A DNA stretch of 64,000 nucleotides, taken from the NCBI RefSeq assembly GCF_009729545.1, contig NZ_WFIY01000004.1, forward strand, positions 1,524,001 to 1,588,000, written 5' to 3'. Below the pieces are notes generated by a model. The model was not told where the DNA came from. It saw only the letters and a list, made by a program, of their open reading frames with translations, and did no database searches. Of this stretch, positions 28,560-42,189 are shown piece by piece. This DNA comes from Acidianus infernus (lineage in GTDB: Archaea; Thermoproteota; Thermoprotei_A; Sulfolobales; Sulfolobaceae). Position 1 is the stretch's first letter. Each line of letters starts with the position of its first letter. The position numbers and the translations under genes were made by a program.

Positions 28560-28868
28560 TAACAACGGTGAGCGGTTATATTTAGTTTATGAGTGGTTTA
28601 AGACAAGGTATTTAAAGGCGTGGACTTTAGATACTCTAACTGGGATACCAATATTCTTCTTACCTTTGATCCCTTACAATACAAACTCAGAATGAGTGGC
28701 ATGAGATTTCCCGTAACTTTTGCACCTTTTGTATTTTCCCTAATCGTTATTGCATTATTTGGCAGGGGTATTTATTATAACCTAGTTTGTATGTTCACTC
28801 ACATATGGTCTGATATGTTCTATAAGCGATTTTCAGCCAAGAAAAAACAAAATAACTTTTGGGACTAG
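28560..28868 (+). pseudogene. Decayed transposase-like fragment (two frames)
   Basis: One frame reads GERLYLVYEWFKTRYLKAWT and DTLTGIPIFF; the next frame, overlapping at 28640-28690, continues LLTFDPLQYKLRMSGMRFPV and ends KRFSAKKKQNNFWD. The two parts look like one protein interrupted by a frameshift, and the VYEWFKTR-like piece resembles the C-terminal helix of IS5-type DDE transposases. The assignment is weak; I give it only as a damaged mobile-element gene. Confidence 0.3.
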
Positions 28869-29093
28869 TTAAGGTGGATTTTTCCTCGTACCAATGAACG
28901 GCGTATTTCATCTTTTCCTGATGATAGGTTAGGGAGGATAATGCTTCCTTAGACTTTCAGATATGTTTACCTATACATATGGTGGTTCTTTTACTTTTTA
29001 ACTTCAATTTTTGGAATATATCCATAGGTAAGGCTGGTGTGGTTTCAGCGCTTTCACTGGAATATTTAACAAAAGGTGATATGTAGGACCAAA

Positions 29094-29266
29094 GACGTTA
29101 ACACTTGCAAAAAGTGCGTCAGCAAGGAATGTGATATTTCTTGCCCAGCCAAGATACCTATATTTAGTAACTATATCTTGAAAAAATTTACTCTAATAGG
29201 ATAAGTTGTATTGAATTTGTTGAGCATATTGATGCATCTAATAATGCTGAAATTGTTAAATTCTAA
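29094..29266 (+). pseudogene. Fragment of a ferredoxin-type iron-sulfur protein
   Basis: The frame from about 29070 reads DVNTCKKCVSKECDISCPAK followed by IPIFSNY, a C-x2-C-x4-C-x3-C-P cluster of the 4Fe-4S type. After FTLIG a stop appears, but one frame over the sequence goes on SCIEFVEHIDASNNAEIVKF and stops at 29264, which fits as the protein's C-terminus. Thus a single frameshift separates two parts of one old gene, whose N-terminus is gone. The original enzyme cannot be named. Confidence 0.4.
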
Positions 29267-29321
29267 CTATACTGAAAAAGAGAGAAAAGTTTTTATAAAT
29301 GAGTGACTAAACTATAATTCG

Positions 29322-30215
29322 ATGTCGCTTCAAAATTCAGAAATGGAAGGTATAAAAAATTTAAGGAGTGGTTCCCTTTTTTTGATAATTTCCGTGTTAT
29401 TAGCTTCAATAGGAGTTATAATCGCTATTACTGGAGGTTTATTCGGTTTTGTGTTTTCACTTGGTACGCTTAGCGCTGTCGGAGCAGTCAGCAGTATATT
29501 TGGCACTCTAATAGGAATTGTTGTATTGGTATTACTTAGCGCTATTATTGGGCTAATAGGTATACTTAGAATAAAGAGTGGGTTCAGTATCTTGAAAAGC
29601 TTAGGTAGAGATGTAGGAATAGGTGGGACCGGAACTACCATCTATCTAGTGGGACTAATTATTGCCATTATTGGAGCATTTCTTTCAATCATATTGATAG
29701 GACTCCCAATATTAGTTTTAGCAGAATTCTTAATTCTGATTGGTGGGATACTAATTGGTGTAGGGTTTTACAGGGTTGGTGAGATATACAATGAAGGATT
29801 AGTTAAGATTGGTGGGATTTTAATAATAATACCCGTTGGTCTTCTTAATTTCATCGGATTTATTTTGGCATATATAGGTCTAGGTAAAGTAAAACCGTTA
29901 GCAACTGCTACACAGCAATCTTTTGGTCCCCAAGTTTATCAGGTTGGTCAAGGGACTATAAAGAATAATGGCTATGCTTACATTACGTTATATTCATCAA
30001 CCCCAGCTAGCATTGTATCTGCGAGAATTGAGGGTGTGAATATAATGCCGATTTCAATAAGTCCTACTGTATTGCAAATTGGTAACAATGAGGTAACAAT
30101 GTTCTTTGGAAATTTACAATCATTAAGTCCAAATAGTCCTTACATTATAACATTTACGATAAACATTGGAGGGAATATAATTAACATATCCACAACAGCT
30201 ATTTACCAACCATAA
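29322..30215 (+). CDS. DUF973 family membrane protein
   Basis: A 297-residue protein with five strongly hydrophobic segments (about residues 17-45, 50-78, 103-130, 130-148 and 160-185), glycine-rich in the manner of the DUF973 family found in many copies in Sulfolobales. A soluble, probably extracytoplasmic, beta-rich C-terminal domain (195-297) follows, with repeated Thr/Ser and no cysteine. It is the only intact gene within the 2.5 kb segment bounded by tRNA-Glu repeats. Function unknown. A TATA-like sequence (tttttataaatg) lies about 30 bases upstream of the ATG at 29322. Confidence 0.8.
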   Translation: MSLQNSEMEGIKNLRSGSLFLIISVLLASIGVIIAITGGLFGFVFSLGTLSAVGAVSSIFGTLIGIVVLVLLSAIIGLIGILRIKSGFSILKSLGRDVGIGGTGTTIYLVGLIIAIIGAFLSIILIGLPILVLAEFLILIGGILIGVGFYRVGEIYNEGLVKIGGILIIIPVGLLNFIGFILAYIGLGKVKPLATATQQSFGPQVYQVGQGTIKNNGYAYITLYSSTPASIVSARIEGVNIMPISISPTVLQIGNNEVTMFFGNLQSLSPNSPYIITFTINIGGNIINISTTAIYQP

Positions 30216-30232
30216 TTTAATAAGTGATTAAT

Positions 30233-30255
30233 ATTTCTTTCTTTTTTATTTTTAC
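30233..30255 (+). terminator. T-rich terminator after the DUF973 gene
   Basis: A run of pyrimidines, mostly T (tttctttcttttttattttt), starts about 20 bases after the stop codon. Crenarchaeal transcription ends at such T-tracts without a hairpin. Confidence 0.5.
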
Positions 30256-30350
30256 ATAAAGAATTTCTGATGCAAATCCCTTTAACCAATCTCTTTCAAT
30301 TGGAGAAAGCTTATTATTAAATCACTACATTAATTATTATGGCCATGAGA

Positions 30351-30664
30351 CTCTGACTTCCTCTCCGCCCTGGAATGGTGAGGCTTGTCGTTTATTTGCC
30401 ACCAAAAACAAAAATAAGGACTTAGAGTCTAATCTTCTCTATTTTAGCTACGGGTCTCTTCCGTCTCTTGTCCTAAGTGTGGTAAGAAGATGACTGAGAT
30501 TGATTGTAGGTACTTTCACCGCCTCTCGTGTGTTATGGGAACGACCGTGATGTTATTGCTATCATGAATTTAAATGGGCCTCTGACCCTCTCGACTGCCC
30601 CTCAGATGAGAGATGTAAGCCCGAATCGATGAGGGGAACCCCCATAGGGCGGGGAGGAAGTCGG
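30351..30664 (+). mobile_element. Relic C: TnpB C-terminal fragment and 3' end, with an inverted end copy
   Basis: From about 30448 the sequence encodes the end of TnpB: VSSVSCPKCGKKM (first zinc-finger CxxC) and, after a one-base loss near 30528, YGNDRDVIAIMNLNG, the RuvC-III block with its catalytic Asp. It then reads MRDVSPNR followed by TGA where TnpB proteins normally continue with Trp-Gly. The 3' part folds as GGGGAACCCC and ends GGGGAGGAAGTC (30651-30662). At 30351-30370 an inverted copy of that end (ctgacttcctctccgccc) is present. The element is inactive. Confidence 0.7.
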
Positions 30665-30915
<251 letters not shown>

Positions 30916-31144
30916 GAGATATAATTAGTAAGCTGAAATATTTAAAACTTTCTTACTTGTGCCTAGGTTAAATTTTTGGTTATAGGATATAAACTTTATG
31001 TCCACTCGAAGCGAATTATTAATCCAAGATAGGACTGATAATGGCAAATTTAAGCTAGGGGACTTTTATACAATTATAATCAATAGTGAAAAGATATGCT
31101 GATGAAAGAAATTTACTATCTAATAAAGGATAGAACGTTATTGG
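30916..31144. other. Non-coding stretch between tRNA-Glu and relic D
   Basis: No convincing reading frame or RNA is visible. A TATA-like region just outside the tRNA (aatatttaaaactttcttac, about 30937-30956 read on the plus strand) is placed to act as the tRNA promoter on the minus strand. Confidence 0.4.
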
Positions 31145-31380
31145 ATAGAGTGGCAAGCTAAGAAGCACGGAATGAATGTGGAGTATGTTAACCCCAGGTA
31201 CTCTTCCGTTTCTTGTCCTAAGTGTGGCAAGAAGATGGTTGAGATTACTCTAGACACTTTCACTGCACCTTGTGTGGTTATGGGAACGATCGTGATGTTA
31301 TTGCGATCATGAATTTAAATGGGCCTCTGACCCTCTCCGAATCGATGAGGGGAACCCCCATAAGGCGGTGAGGAAGTCAG
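31145..31380 (+). mobile_element. Relic D: TnpB C-terminal fragment and 3' end
   Basis: The frame from 31145 reads IEWQAKKHGMNVEYVNPRYS and SVSCPKCGKKM, the helix and first zinc-finger half preceding RuvC-III in TnpB. Near 31255 the frame shifts and continues FHCTLCGYGNDRDVIAIMNL, giving the second CxxC and the catalytic Asp. The 3' end matches relic C (CGATGAGGGGAACCCCCATA, then GAGGAAGTCAG at 31370-31380) except for a 28-base deletion. The N-terminal two thirds of TnpB are absent, so it is a dead fragment. Confidence 0.75.
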
Positions 31381-31420
31381 TTTCGCTTATGTCCCTTTTT
31401 TATTTTTTTATCTTCAATAC

Positions 31421-31648
31421 ATGCAGAAGTTAAACATTAGTTTATTAGATGCAATAGAAAGGGTCAGAAAATTAAAAGAAAACTACGAAGTTTTTCCTTT
31501 TATTGCAGGCAAAGTTGTGTCTTTCATGATTAAGTCTCCCTCTGGCCTAGAGGAAATAACGTTTGTTGAAAGAGGTGAAGAAGGAGTTGACGTTTTTTAT
31601 ACGTCAGAGAAAGTATTTAAGGAGGTTATGGGTGAAAACAACCAGTAA
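31421..31648 (+). CDS. Small conserved-looking protein of unknown function
   Basis: A 75-residue acidic protein MQKLNISLLDAIERVRKLKE with a central FPFIAGKVVSFMIKSPSGLE and a C-terminal EEGVDVFYTSEKVFKEVMGE. Clean frame, no cysteine, no membrane segment. It begins 40 bases after relic D, preceded by a strong T-rich, TATA-like stretch (tttattttttta), and lies 32 bases before a CBS-protein gene on the same strand, so it may be co-expressed. Function unknown. Confidence 0.62.
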   Translation: MQKLNISLLDAIERVRKLKENYEVFPFIAGKVVSFMIKSPSGLEEITFVERGEEGVDVFYTSEKVFKEVMGENNQ

Positions 31649-31680
31649 CTCTTTTTTACTTCTGTTCGAGAATTTAATGG

Positions 31681-32070
31681 ATGTCAATCAAAGAATTAAT
31701 TACTAGACCTCCTGTTACTATTTCTTCTTCTGCTTCTCTTAAGGACTGTGCAAAGTTGATGAGGAGAGAAAACGTAGGCTCTTTGCTAGTTGTTGATGGA
31801 GATACTCCTAGAGGAATAATAACAGAGAGAGATATAATACAAGCAATAGCCGATGATTATCCTTTAGAAACTCCAGCAAGTAAGGTTATGTCGACTAATC
31901 TAATTACTGCAGACGCAAGTACTGAAGTGGGAGATGCTGCTCTTTTAATGACTAATAATAAAATAAGGCATTTAGTAGTTACTGAAGGCGGAAAAATAAT
32001 TGGCGTAATATCTTTAAGGGACGTTGCTCGTTCTCTAGGTTTAATAACTACTGATGCTAGCTTTTGGTGA
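31681..32070 (+). CDS. Two-CBS-domain protein
   Basis: A 129-residue single Bateman module: the first CBS (about 5-62) ends PRGIITERDIIQAIADDYPL, the second (70-125) ends KIIGVISLRDVARSLG. It resembles the CBS core of the protein at 5533-6027 but lacks the zinc ribbon. Such stand-alone modules sense adenosyl nucleotides; the partner is unknown. It abuts the end of the convergent alcohol dehydrogenase gene with no spacer. Confidence 0.85.
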   Translation: MSIKELITRPPVTISSSASLKDCAKLMRRENVGSLLVVDGDTPRGIITERDIIQAIADDYPLETPASKVMSTNLITADASTEVGDAALLMTNNKIRHLVVTEGGKIIGVISLRDVARSLGLITTDASFW

Positions 32071-33159
<1,089 letters not shown>

Positions 33160-33217
33160 GGTATAAATTATTTAATGGAATTTAAACCTTATAAACTTCT
33201 CTGTAATTAGTAAAGTC

Positions 33218-34384
33218 ATGAAATTTGCTGTAGTTGGATCTGGAACTATGGGTCATGGAATAGCTGAAGTTTTAGCAATATATGGGCACCAAGTTAAATT
33301 AATTGATATTTCTTGGGATATATTAAATAGAGCTAAGCAAAGAATGGAGGAGTCTTTAAGAAAATTTTATGAAAAAGGTACCGTTAAGGAAGATCCATCA
33401 GTAATCCTTTCTAGAATTGAAATGTCAACTTCTTATGACGTTGCAAAGGATATAGATTTTGCTATTGAAGCTGTTCCAGAAATCCTAGACTTAAAGAGGA
33501 AAGTTTTTCAAAGTTTGGACGAAATAGCTCCTAAGGAAGCAATACTTGCTACTAATACTAGCTCAATACCAATTTCTGAAATCGCAGAATTCACTTCAAG
33601 AAAAGATAAGGTTATAGGAATGCACTTTTTTAATCCTCCTCAAATAATGAAATTAGTTGAAGTAATTCCGTCTAAATATACTTCAGAGGATACGGCAAAT
33701 AAAACTGTAGAGTTGGCAAGAAGCTTGGGAAAAGTTCCTGTAAAGCTTAGGATAGAAGTTCCTGGCTTTATAGGCAATAGAATATTCCTTAGACTTATGC
33801 AGGAAGCTTGTAGAGAAGTTGAAAGTGGAGAGGCTAGTATAGAAGAAGTAGATAGTTGTGCTAGGAATAAAATAGGTCTTCCCATGGGTATCTTTGAGCT
33901 TTCAGATTACGTTGGGCTGGATATAGATGTAGATCTTTGGGAAAACATAGTAAAAAGAGGTACTTCTGATGTGCCATGTAAATTATTTAAGGAGAAGGTT
34001 GCGAGAAAAGAGCTAGGAGTTAAGTCTGGTAAAGGATTTTACGAGTATCCTGGTAATAAATATTTAAAGGTAAAGCTACCTGCTACGTCAAAAGTGGATC
34101 CAGCTAGATTGCTCTCTCTAGCAGTTAATGAAGCAGCTTGGCTTGTTGAAAATAATATAGTTAAGCCTAGCGAAGTTGATGACGTAATGAAGTATGGATA
34201 TAATTTTCCTAAAGGTTTATTAGAAATTGCAGACGAATTGGGTATTGATAACATCTTGAAGAATTTGGAGGATATATATAACAAGGGTTATTCTGCATAT
34301 AAACCTCAAGGTTTGCTAATAAGGATGGTTAAAGAAGGTAAGATAGGTAAAAAATCTGGGGAAGGATTCTACAAATATGCTTAA
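33218..34384 (+). CDS. 3-hydroxyacyl-CoA dehydrogenase
   Basis: The 388-residue protein has the NAD-binding motif VVGSGTMGHGIAEVLA (residues 5-20), DFAIEAVPEILDLKRKVFQS and ATNTSSIPISEIAEFTSRKD with the catalytic-site Ser/Asn, and GMHFFNPPQIMKLVEVIPS with the catalytic His. A C-terminal duplicated helical dimerisation domain follows (200-388), with GKGFYEYP and GEGFYKYA ending each copy. No enoyl-CoA hydratase domain is fused, unlike the crotonyl-CoA hydratase/dehydrogenase of the carbon-fixation cycle. It probably acts in beta-oxidation or butyrate metabolism. The acyl-CoA ligase gene follows 31 bases later. Confidence 0.92.
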   Translation: MKFAVVGSGTMGHGIAEVLAIYGHQVKLIDISWDILNRAKQRMEESLRKFYEKGTVKEDPSVILSRIEMSTSYDVAKDIDFAIEAVPEILDLKRKVFQSLDEIAPKEAILATNTSSIPISEIAEFTSRKDKVIGMHFFNPPQIMKLVEVIPSKYTSEDTANKTVELARSLGKVPVKLRIEVPGFIGNRIFLRLMQEACREVESGEASIEEVDSCARNKIGLPMGIFELSDYVGLDIDVDLWENIVKRGTSDVPCKLFKEKVARKELGVKSGKGFYEYPGNKYLKVKLPATSKVDPARLLSLAVNEAAWLVENNIVKPSEVDDVMKYGYNFPKGLLEIADELGIDNILKNLEDIYNKGYSAYKPQGLLIRMVKEGKIGKKSGEGFYKYA

Positions 34385-34415
34385 ATTTTTTAAATAGTAT
34401 AAGTAGGTGAGAGAA

Positions 34416-35831
<1,416 letters not shown>

Positions 35832-35877
35832 ATTTTTTCTTGTAGATCTAAGAGTATAAAGGATCTGCATTTTTCAC

Positions 35878-37699
35878 TTAAGATGAGATTATATTATTTA
35901 ATGACCTAAATACTTCCGCTACACTCCATGCTTGGGCTATGCATCCACCCCATTTATACGGCGGTATATCTTCAAAGAGTTCAGGGATATATCCATTATT
36001 TTCCATAGCAACGTTAATTAATGGCTGTAAATAATTTATTAACTTCTTGATTCCTATTATATTTCCTCTTTCTAATTTTATCTTTGCATCTATATATGAG
36101 CCTATTAGCCATGGCCATATTGGTCCATTATGATAAGCAAGATCTCTACTTCTTCTATCTCCTCTATAGAATGGAATGTATTTTTTGTCACTCTTAGATA
36201 ACGTACTTAAGCCGTAAGGCCTTAAGAGTTCTTTCTCTACTGTATTTACTATTCTTTTTCCTATGTTTTCATCTACTACATTAAATGGTAGTGAAAATGC
36301 GAATAACTGATTTGGTCTTATAGAGGTGTCTGGAGTTAAATCTGGATTTAAATAATCATATAATCCCCAAGGAGATACAAATTTTTCTATAAATTGAGCC
36401 TTAACTTTTTCTGCTTTTATCTCAAATTCATCCGTATTCATTTTTAATTCTTTAGATAGAAAATTCATAATTTTTAGTGCATTATACCATAAAGCGTTAA
36501 TTTCTACGGCTGCACCTTCTCTAGGCGTAACTACTGTTGTGTCGAATTCTGCATCCATCCAGGTTCTAGGCGAGCCCGTATGAAAGAGTAAGCCGTTAAT
36601 CGTTTCCACTATTCCGTTACCTTTCCAATACCAATCTACAATTTCTATTAGTTTTGGAAATATCTTTCTTATGAAATCTAAATCTCGAGAGTATAAATAG
36701 TATTTATAAATAGCATATATTGCCCATAGTGAAACGTCTACTCCTTTATAAATTGGTTCTCCGTTATGTAGGAAACCGTTAGGTAAGAAGCCCTTTTCTT
36801 CATATTCTAAATACCTAGATATTATATCCTTAGCTATGCTGTATTCGCCGTTAAGTAAAACTAAGCCTTCCATTGAGATGAAGGAATCTCTTCCCCACTC
36901 GTCGAACCAATGGTAACCAGCTATTATTGCCCAGCCGTCTTTTCCTTTAACTACAAAATCTCTTCCTGCGGAGGATAACATTTGAAGTACGTCTTTTCTT
37001 AAATGAATTTTTGTGGATTTTACGAAGCTATCTACATAAGCCGTTATGGTGATTTCGTTATTTTTAGTAATTATACAGAATGGATTATACAGATCCTCAA
37101 GGTAATTGGATCCTCTTTCATAATCTAGTTTATAAAAGAAGTTATAATACCAGTAACCTGTATTTTCTATATTAAATTCTCCTTCTATTTTAAAATTTAG
37201 AATTTTATTATCATTTAGGGTGATGACAATTGTGTTTCCTTGTGTTTGAAAGTCAAAGAATCCTGGTCTTTCCTTTAACGCTACGTGGTGGCTTCTATAT
37301 GTTATTAAAGGACAGATCTTAAATAATCCTTTATCGCTCTCATAAGTTATTGTAACCGAATTAGTTCCTTTATTCACAACAAGAGTTTTCCTAACTAAAG
37401 AATTTTCAAAGTTATACTCCCAAACTACAAAGTTTGAGCCTAATATGAATCTATTAAGAAATTTATACCCTTCTGGATAGTATACTTGGAAATTATACCT
37501 GTTTGTGGAAATAGGGTATTCAATCCCGTTTTGAATGTAAAAATCTTCAAATTTTGAAAGAACCAGATGTCTGAAGTGAGGAGGATTTTTAGGAACTATT
37601 AAATATCCGTGATAAGTTCTAGAGTTAATTCCACAAATAGTTGATGAAGAATAGCCTCCAGTGCCAGTGGGTATTATCCATTCTCTATCTTCGCATTCC

Positions 37700-37713
<14 letters not shown>
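35878..37713 (-). CDS. Glycogen debranching enzyme (amylo-alpha-1,6-glucosidase)
   Basis: A 611-residue protein with the N-terminal GDE domain (about 1-230, including GGYSSSTICGINSRTYHGYL) and a C-terminal alpha/alpha toroid (250-605) with GYHWFDEWGRDSFISMEGLV, the catalytic acidic residues of amylo-1,6-glucosidases, and AYHNGPIWPWLIGSYIDA. It removes alpha-1,6 branch points left in glycogen. Its start overlaps the end of the GH15 gene by 14 bases, so it is the last gene of the minus-strand half of the glycogen cluster. Confidence 0.92.
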
Positions 37714-39565
<1,852 letters not shown>

Positions 39566-39570
39566 TTATC

Positions 39571-40815
39571 TCACGTTAGTATTGTATCATGAAGTTTACT
39601 CCCAGAGTTTATAACTCTGTGGGGGTAAATTCTAGAGTTAACTATTTCAGAGTTTTCTCCTATAGTAACGTCATCTGCTATTACGCTATTTATTATTTTA
39701 ACTCCGTCTTTGATTTCTACATGTCTACCTATTATTGAATTCTGTATCTCAACGTTATTTCCTAAATAAACTCTATCCATTATTGAGCTTTTTACAATTT
39801 TTACATTATTCTTAACTATAGTAAAGTTATCTATTACTGAGTTCTCTATATAGATACCATTACCTATCTGGCAATGTCTACCTATTAAAGCGTTACCCTC
39901 AACTTTTATTTTTCCTTTCTTATATTTTGAAATTATTATATTCCTTCTCCTTATTGAATCTGGAGAAGTCCCTTGGACAAAGATTCTTTTATTTTCATCT
40001 ATTCTTTTGCCTCCTATTTCACTATCCGGTAACGTTGCCAATAAAGTTTGCATTGCATCTAAATATCTATCTGGAGTACCTACGTCAAACCAGATATCTT
40101 CTGTTATGTATCCGTAAACTGGATAATCGTGATCTATTAAGTAAGGTATAATATCCTTTCCGAAATCCATCTTACCCTCTTCTCTCATTCTTATCACGTC
40201 TTCGCTTTCAAATACTTTTTTAATATCAGGTGAAAGAACATAGATTCCAGTGTTAATTAGATTTGACGGTGCTTCCTCCTTTTTAGGCTTCTCTACAAAT
40301 CTCTTTATTCTAAGGTCTTTATCTACATCTGCTACTCCAAATTCCTCTACATTATTCCATTTCTTTAATACAATTGTCATCATAGCTTTTTTCTCTAAAT
40401 GATAATTAATTAATTTCTTTACATCTAACCTAAAAATATTGTCCCCTTGAATTATTAATGTAATATCATTTATTCTATAGTATTCCATATTAATCCTTAC
40501 ACTATCTGCGTTTCCAACACTGTCAACTCTTGGCTGATATTTAAAGTGTACTCTTGGTTTTATTTTATATCTAGCCGAAAAACCTATTCCCTCCTTGAAC
40601 GTATCAAATAAAGATCTATAATTTACGTAACCCCTAACACCAAATATGAATTCTTTTATACCTTGTTTTGCCAATTCGTAGAGAGAAAATTCTATTAAAG
40701 GTCTGTTAAGTAATCTTACTGTTGCCTTTGAAGTTTCTATAGTTAAAGGTCTTAATCTTGTTGCTTCGCCGCCTATTGGAATAATTACTTTAACATCTTC
40801 AATCTTCCATTCCAT
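39571..40815 (-). CDS. Sugar-phosphate nucleotidyltransferase with left-handed beta-helix domain
   Basis: The N-terminal nucleotidyltransferase domain begins KVIIPIGGEATRLRPLTIET (G-x-A/G-T-R-L-x-P signature) and contains LIIQGDNIFRLDVKKL; the C-terminal half is a hexapeptide left-handed beta-helix with repeats such as VIDNFTIVKNNVKIVKSSIM. In this position it most likely makes the ADP- or UDP-glucose used by glycogen synthase, acting like GlgC. A longer frame starts at 40887 but overlaps the divergent amylase start; the ATG at 40815 (MEWKIEDVK) is preferred, giving 414 residues. Confidence 0.9.
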   Translation of the reverse strand: MEWKIEDVKVIIPIGGEATRLRPLTIETSKATVRLLNRPLIEFSLYELAKQGIKEFIFGVRGYVNYRSLFDTFKEGIGFSARYKIKPRVHFKYQPRVDSVGNADSVRINMEYYRINDITLIIQGDNIFRLDVKKLINYHLEKKAMMTIVLKKWNNVEEFGVADVDKDLRIKRFVEKPKKEEAPSNLINTGIYVLSPDIKKVFESEDVIRMREEGKMDFGKDIIPYLIDHDYPVYGYITEDIWFDVGTPDRYLDAMQTLLATLPDSEIGGKRIDENKRIFVQGTSPDSIRRRNIIISKYKKGKIKVEGNALIGRHCQIGNGIYIENSVIDNFTIVKNNVKIVKSSIMDRVYLGNNVEIQNSIIGRHVEIKDGVKIINSVIADDVTIGENSEIVNSRIYPHRVINSGSKLHDTILT

Positions 40816-40848
40816 ATAATTTTTATTATGTGTACCATATAAGAATTT

Positions 40849-42189
40849 ATGGTAGACAAAATAATACTTGGCTTTGAAGTTCACCAACCTTTTAGAATTA
40901 GAAAAGATGCATTCTGGAATCCTAGATTTAGAGGTAACGTATTAGAGCGATTCTTTGACATGGAATTAAATAAGGAAATCTTTAACCGAGTTAAGAGGAA
41001 ATGTTACATTCCTGCTACCAAAATAATCTTAGAAGAAATAGAGAACGCAGAAGATGAAGGTAGAGAAGTAAAATTCTTCTTTTCACTTTCTGGTACGTTT
41101 ATAGAACAAGCTGAGAAATGGGGCAAAGATGTATTGGAGCTTTTCCAAGTTCTTTCATCTACTAAAAAGGTTGAATTTTTAGGGCAAACTTATTATCATT
41201 CGATTACTTCCTTATGGGAAGATAAGACTGAGTGGAAAGAGCAAGTTAGAGAGCAGAAAGAGATAATAAAGGAATATTTTAAGCAGGAGCCTCAAGTTTT
41301 CGAGAATACTGAGCTTTTAACTAATCCTCAAATATTAGACATGGTAGAAGAAATAGGATATAAAGGAATAATAATGGAAGGTAAGGAGAGTACTCTGAAT
41401 GGTAAAAGCCCTAATTTTGTATATAGAAGAAAAGGACTTACTATCCTTTTTAGAAACTATAGGCTAAGCGACGATATTGCGTTCAGATTTTCCTTAAGGA
41501 ATTGGGATCAATATCCTTTAACTGCGGATAAATTTGCAAATTGGGTTAAGGACTCTCCTGGTCAAGTTGTCACAATATTTGTTGATTACGAAACTTTTGG
41601 GGAACATCATTGGCCAGAATCAGGAATTTTAGATTTTCTCAGATGGTTACCAAGAGAACTTAATAAGAGGGGAGTAAAGTTTGCTCTACCTAGAGAATTA
41701 ATAAACGAGTCCTATTATGATATAGACATACAAGGAACTTCCTCTTGGGCTGATATAAATAAGGATGAGAGTAGTTGGTTAGGTAATATAATGCAATGGG
41801 CTTATGATGAAGCAGTAAGAAGAGCTGAAATGCCGTCCAAGGAATTAGGAGGAGATTATTTGAAAGCCTGGAAGTACTTTACTACTAGTGATAATTATTA
41901 TTACTTATTTACGGGTGGAGGAGGTCCTGCAGAAGTTCATAATTACTTTAACGCTTATTCTACGCCTGTTGACGCATTTATAAATGAATTTTATGCAATA
42001 AATGCTTTTCTTAATGAAGAGCTTCATAAACTTGGTATAAATAATGAGCCTTTCTTCTTCGTTAAAAATGGTAAAAGAAGTTCTGTAGCGTGGAATAAAA
42101 AGGAATTCGAGGAGATAATTAAAAGAGATGAGAGTTTGAAAGATCATTTGAAATACCTAAAGGAGTGGTTAGGAAATGAAAAGGATTGA
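40849..42189 (+). CDS. Alpha-amylase-type enzyme, glycoside hydrolase family 57
   Basis: The 446-residue protein starts VDKIILGFEVHQPFRIRKDA, the GH57 motif I (HQP), followed by VKFFFSLSGTFIEQAEKWG, QPQVFENTELLTNPQ-type motif III with the Glu nucleophile region (QEPQVFENTELL) and VVTIFVDYETFGEHHW (motif IV, acid/base Asp). It hydrolyses alpha-1,4 glucans in the cytosol. It is divergent from the nucleotidyltransferase, with 33 bases between starts, so both are leaderless and share a promoter region. It overlaps the glycogen synthase gene by 14 bases. Confidence 0.92.
   Translation: MVDKIILGFEVHQPFRIRKDAFWNPRFRGNVLERFFDMELNKEIFNRVKRKCYIPATKIILEEIENAEDEGREVKFFFSLSGTFIEQAEKWGKDVLELFQVLSSTKKVEFLGQTYYHSITSLWEDKTEWKEQVREQKEIIKEYFKQEPQVFENTELLTNPQILDMVEEIGYKGIIMEGKESTLNGKSPNFVYRRKGLTILFRNYRLSDDIAFRFSLRNWDQYPLTADKFANWVKDSPGQVVTIFVDYETFGEHHWPESGILDFLRWLPRELNKRGVKFALPRELINESYYDIDIQGTSSWADINKDESSWLGNIMQWAYDEAVRRAEMPSKELGGDYLKAWKYFTTSDNYYYLFTGGGGPAEVHNYFNAYSTPVDAFINEFYAINAFLNEELHKLGINNEPFFFVKNGKRSSVAWNKKEFEEIIKRDESLKDHLKYLKEWLGNEKD

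Noticed and set aside
40816..40887. 24-residue N-terminal extension of the nucleotidyltransferase
   Set aside because: It would overlap the start of the divergent amylase gene, and the family begins at the MEWKIEDVKVIIPI methionine.
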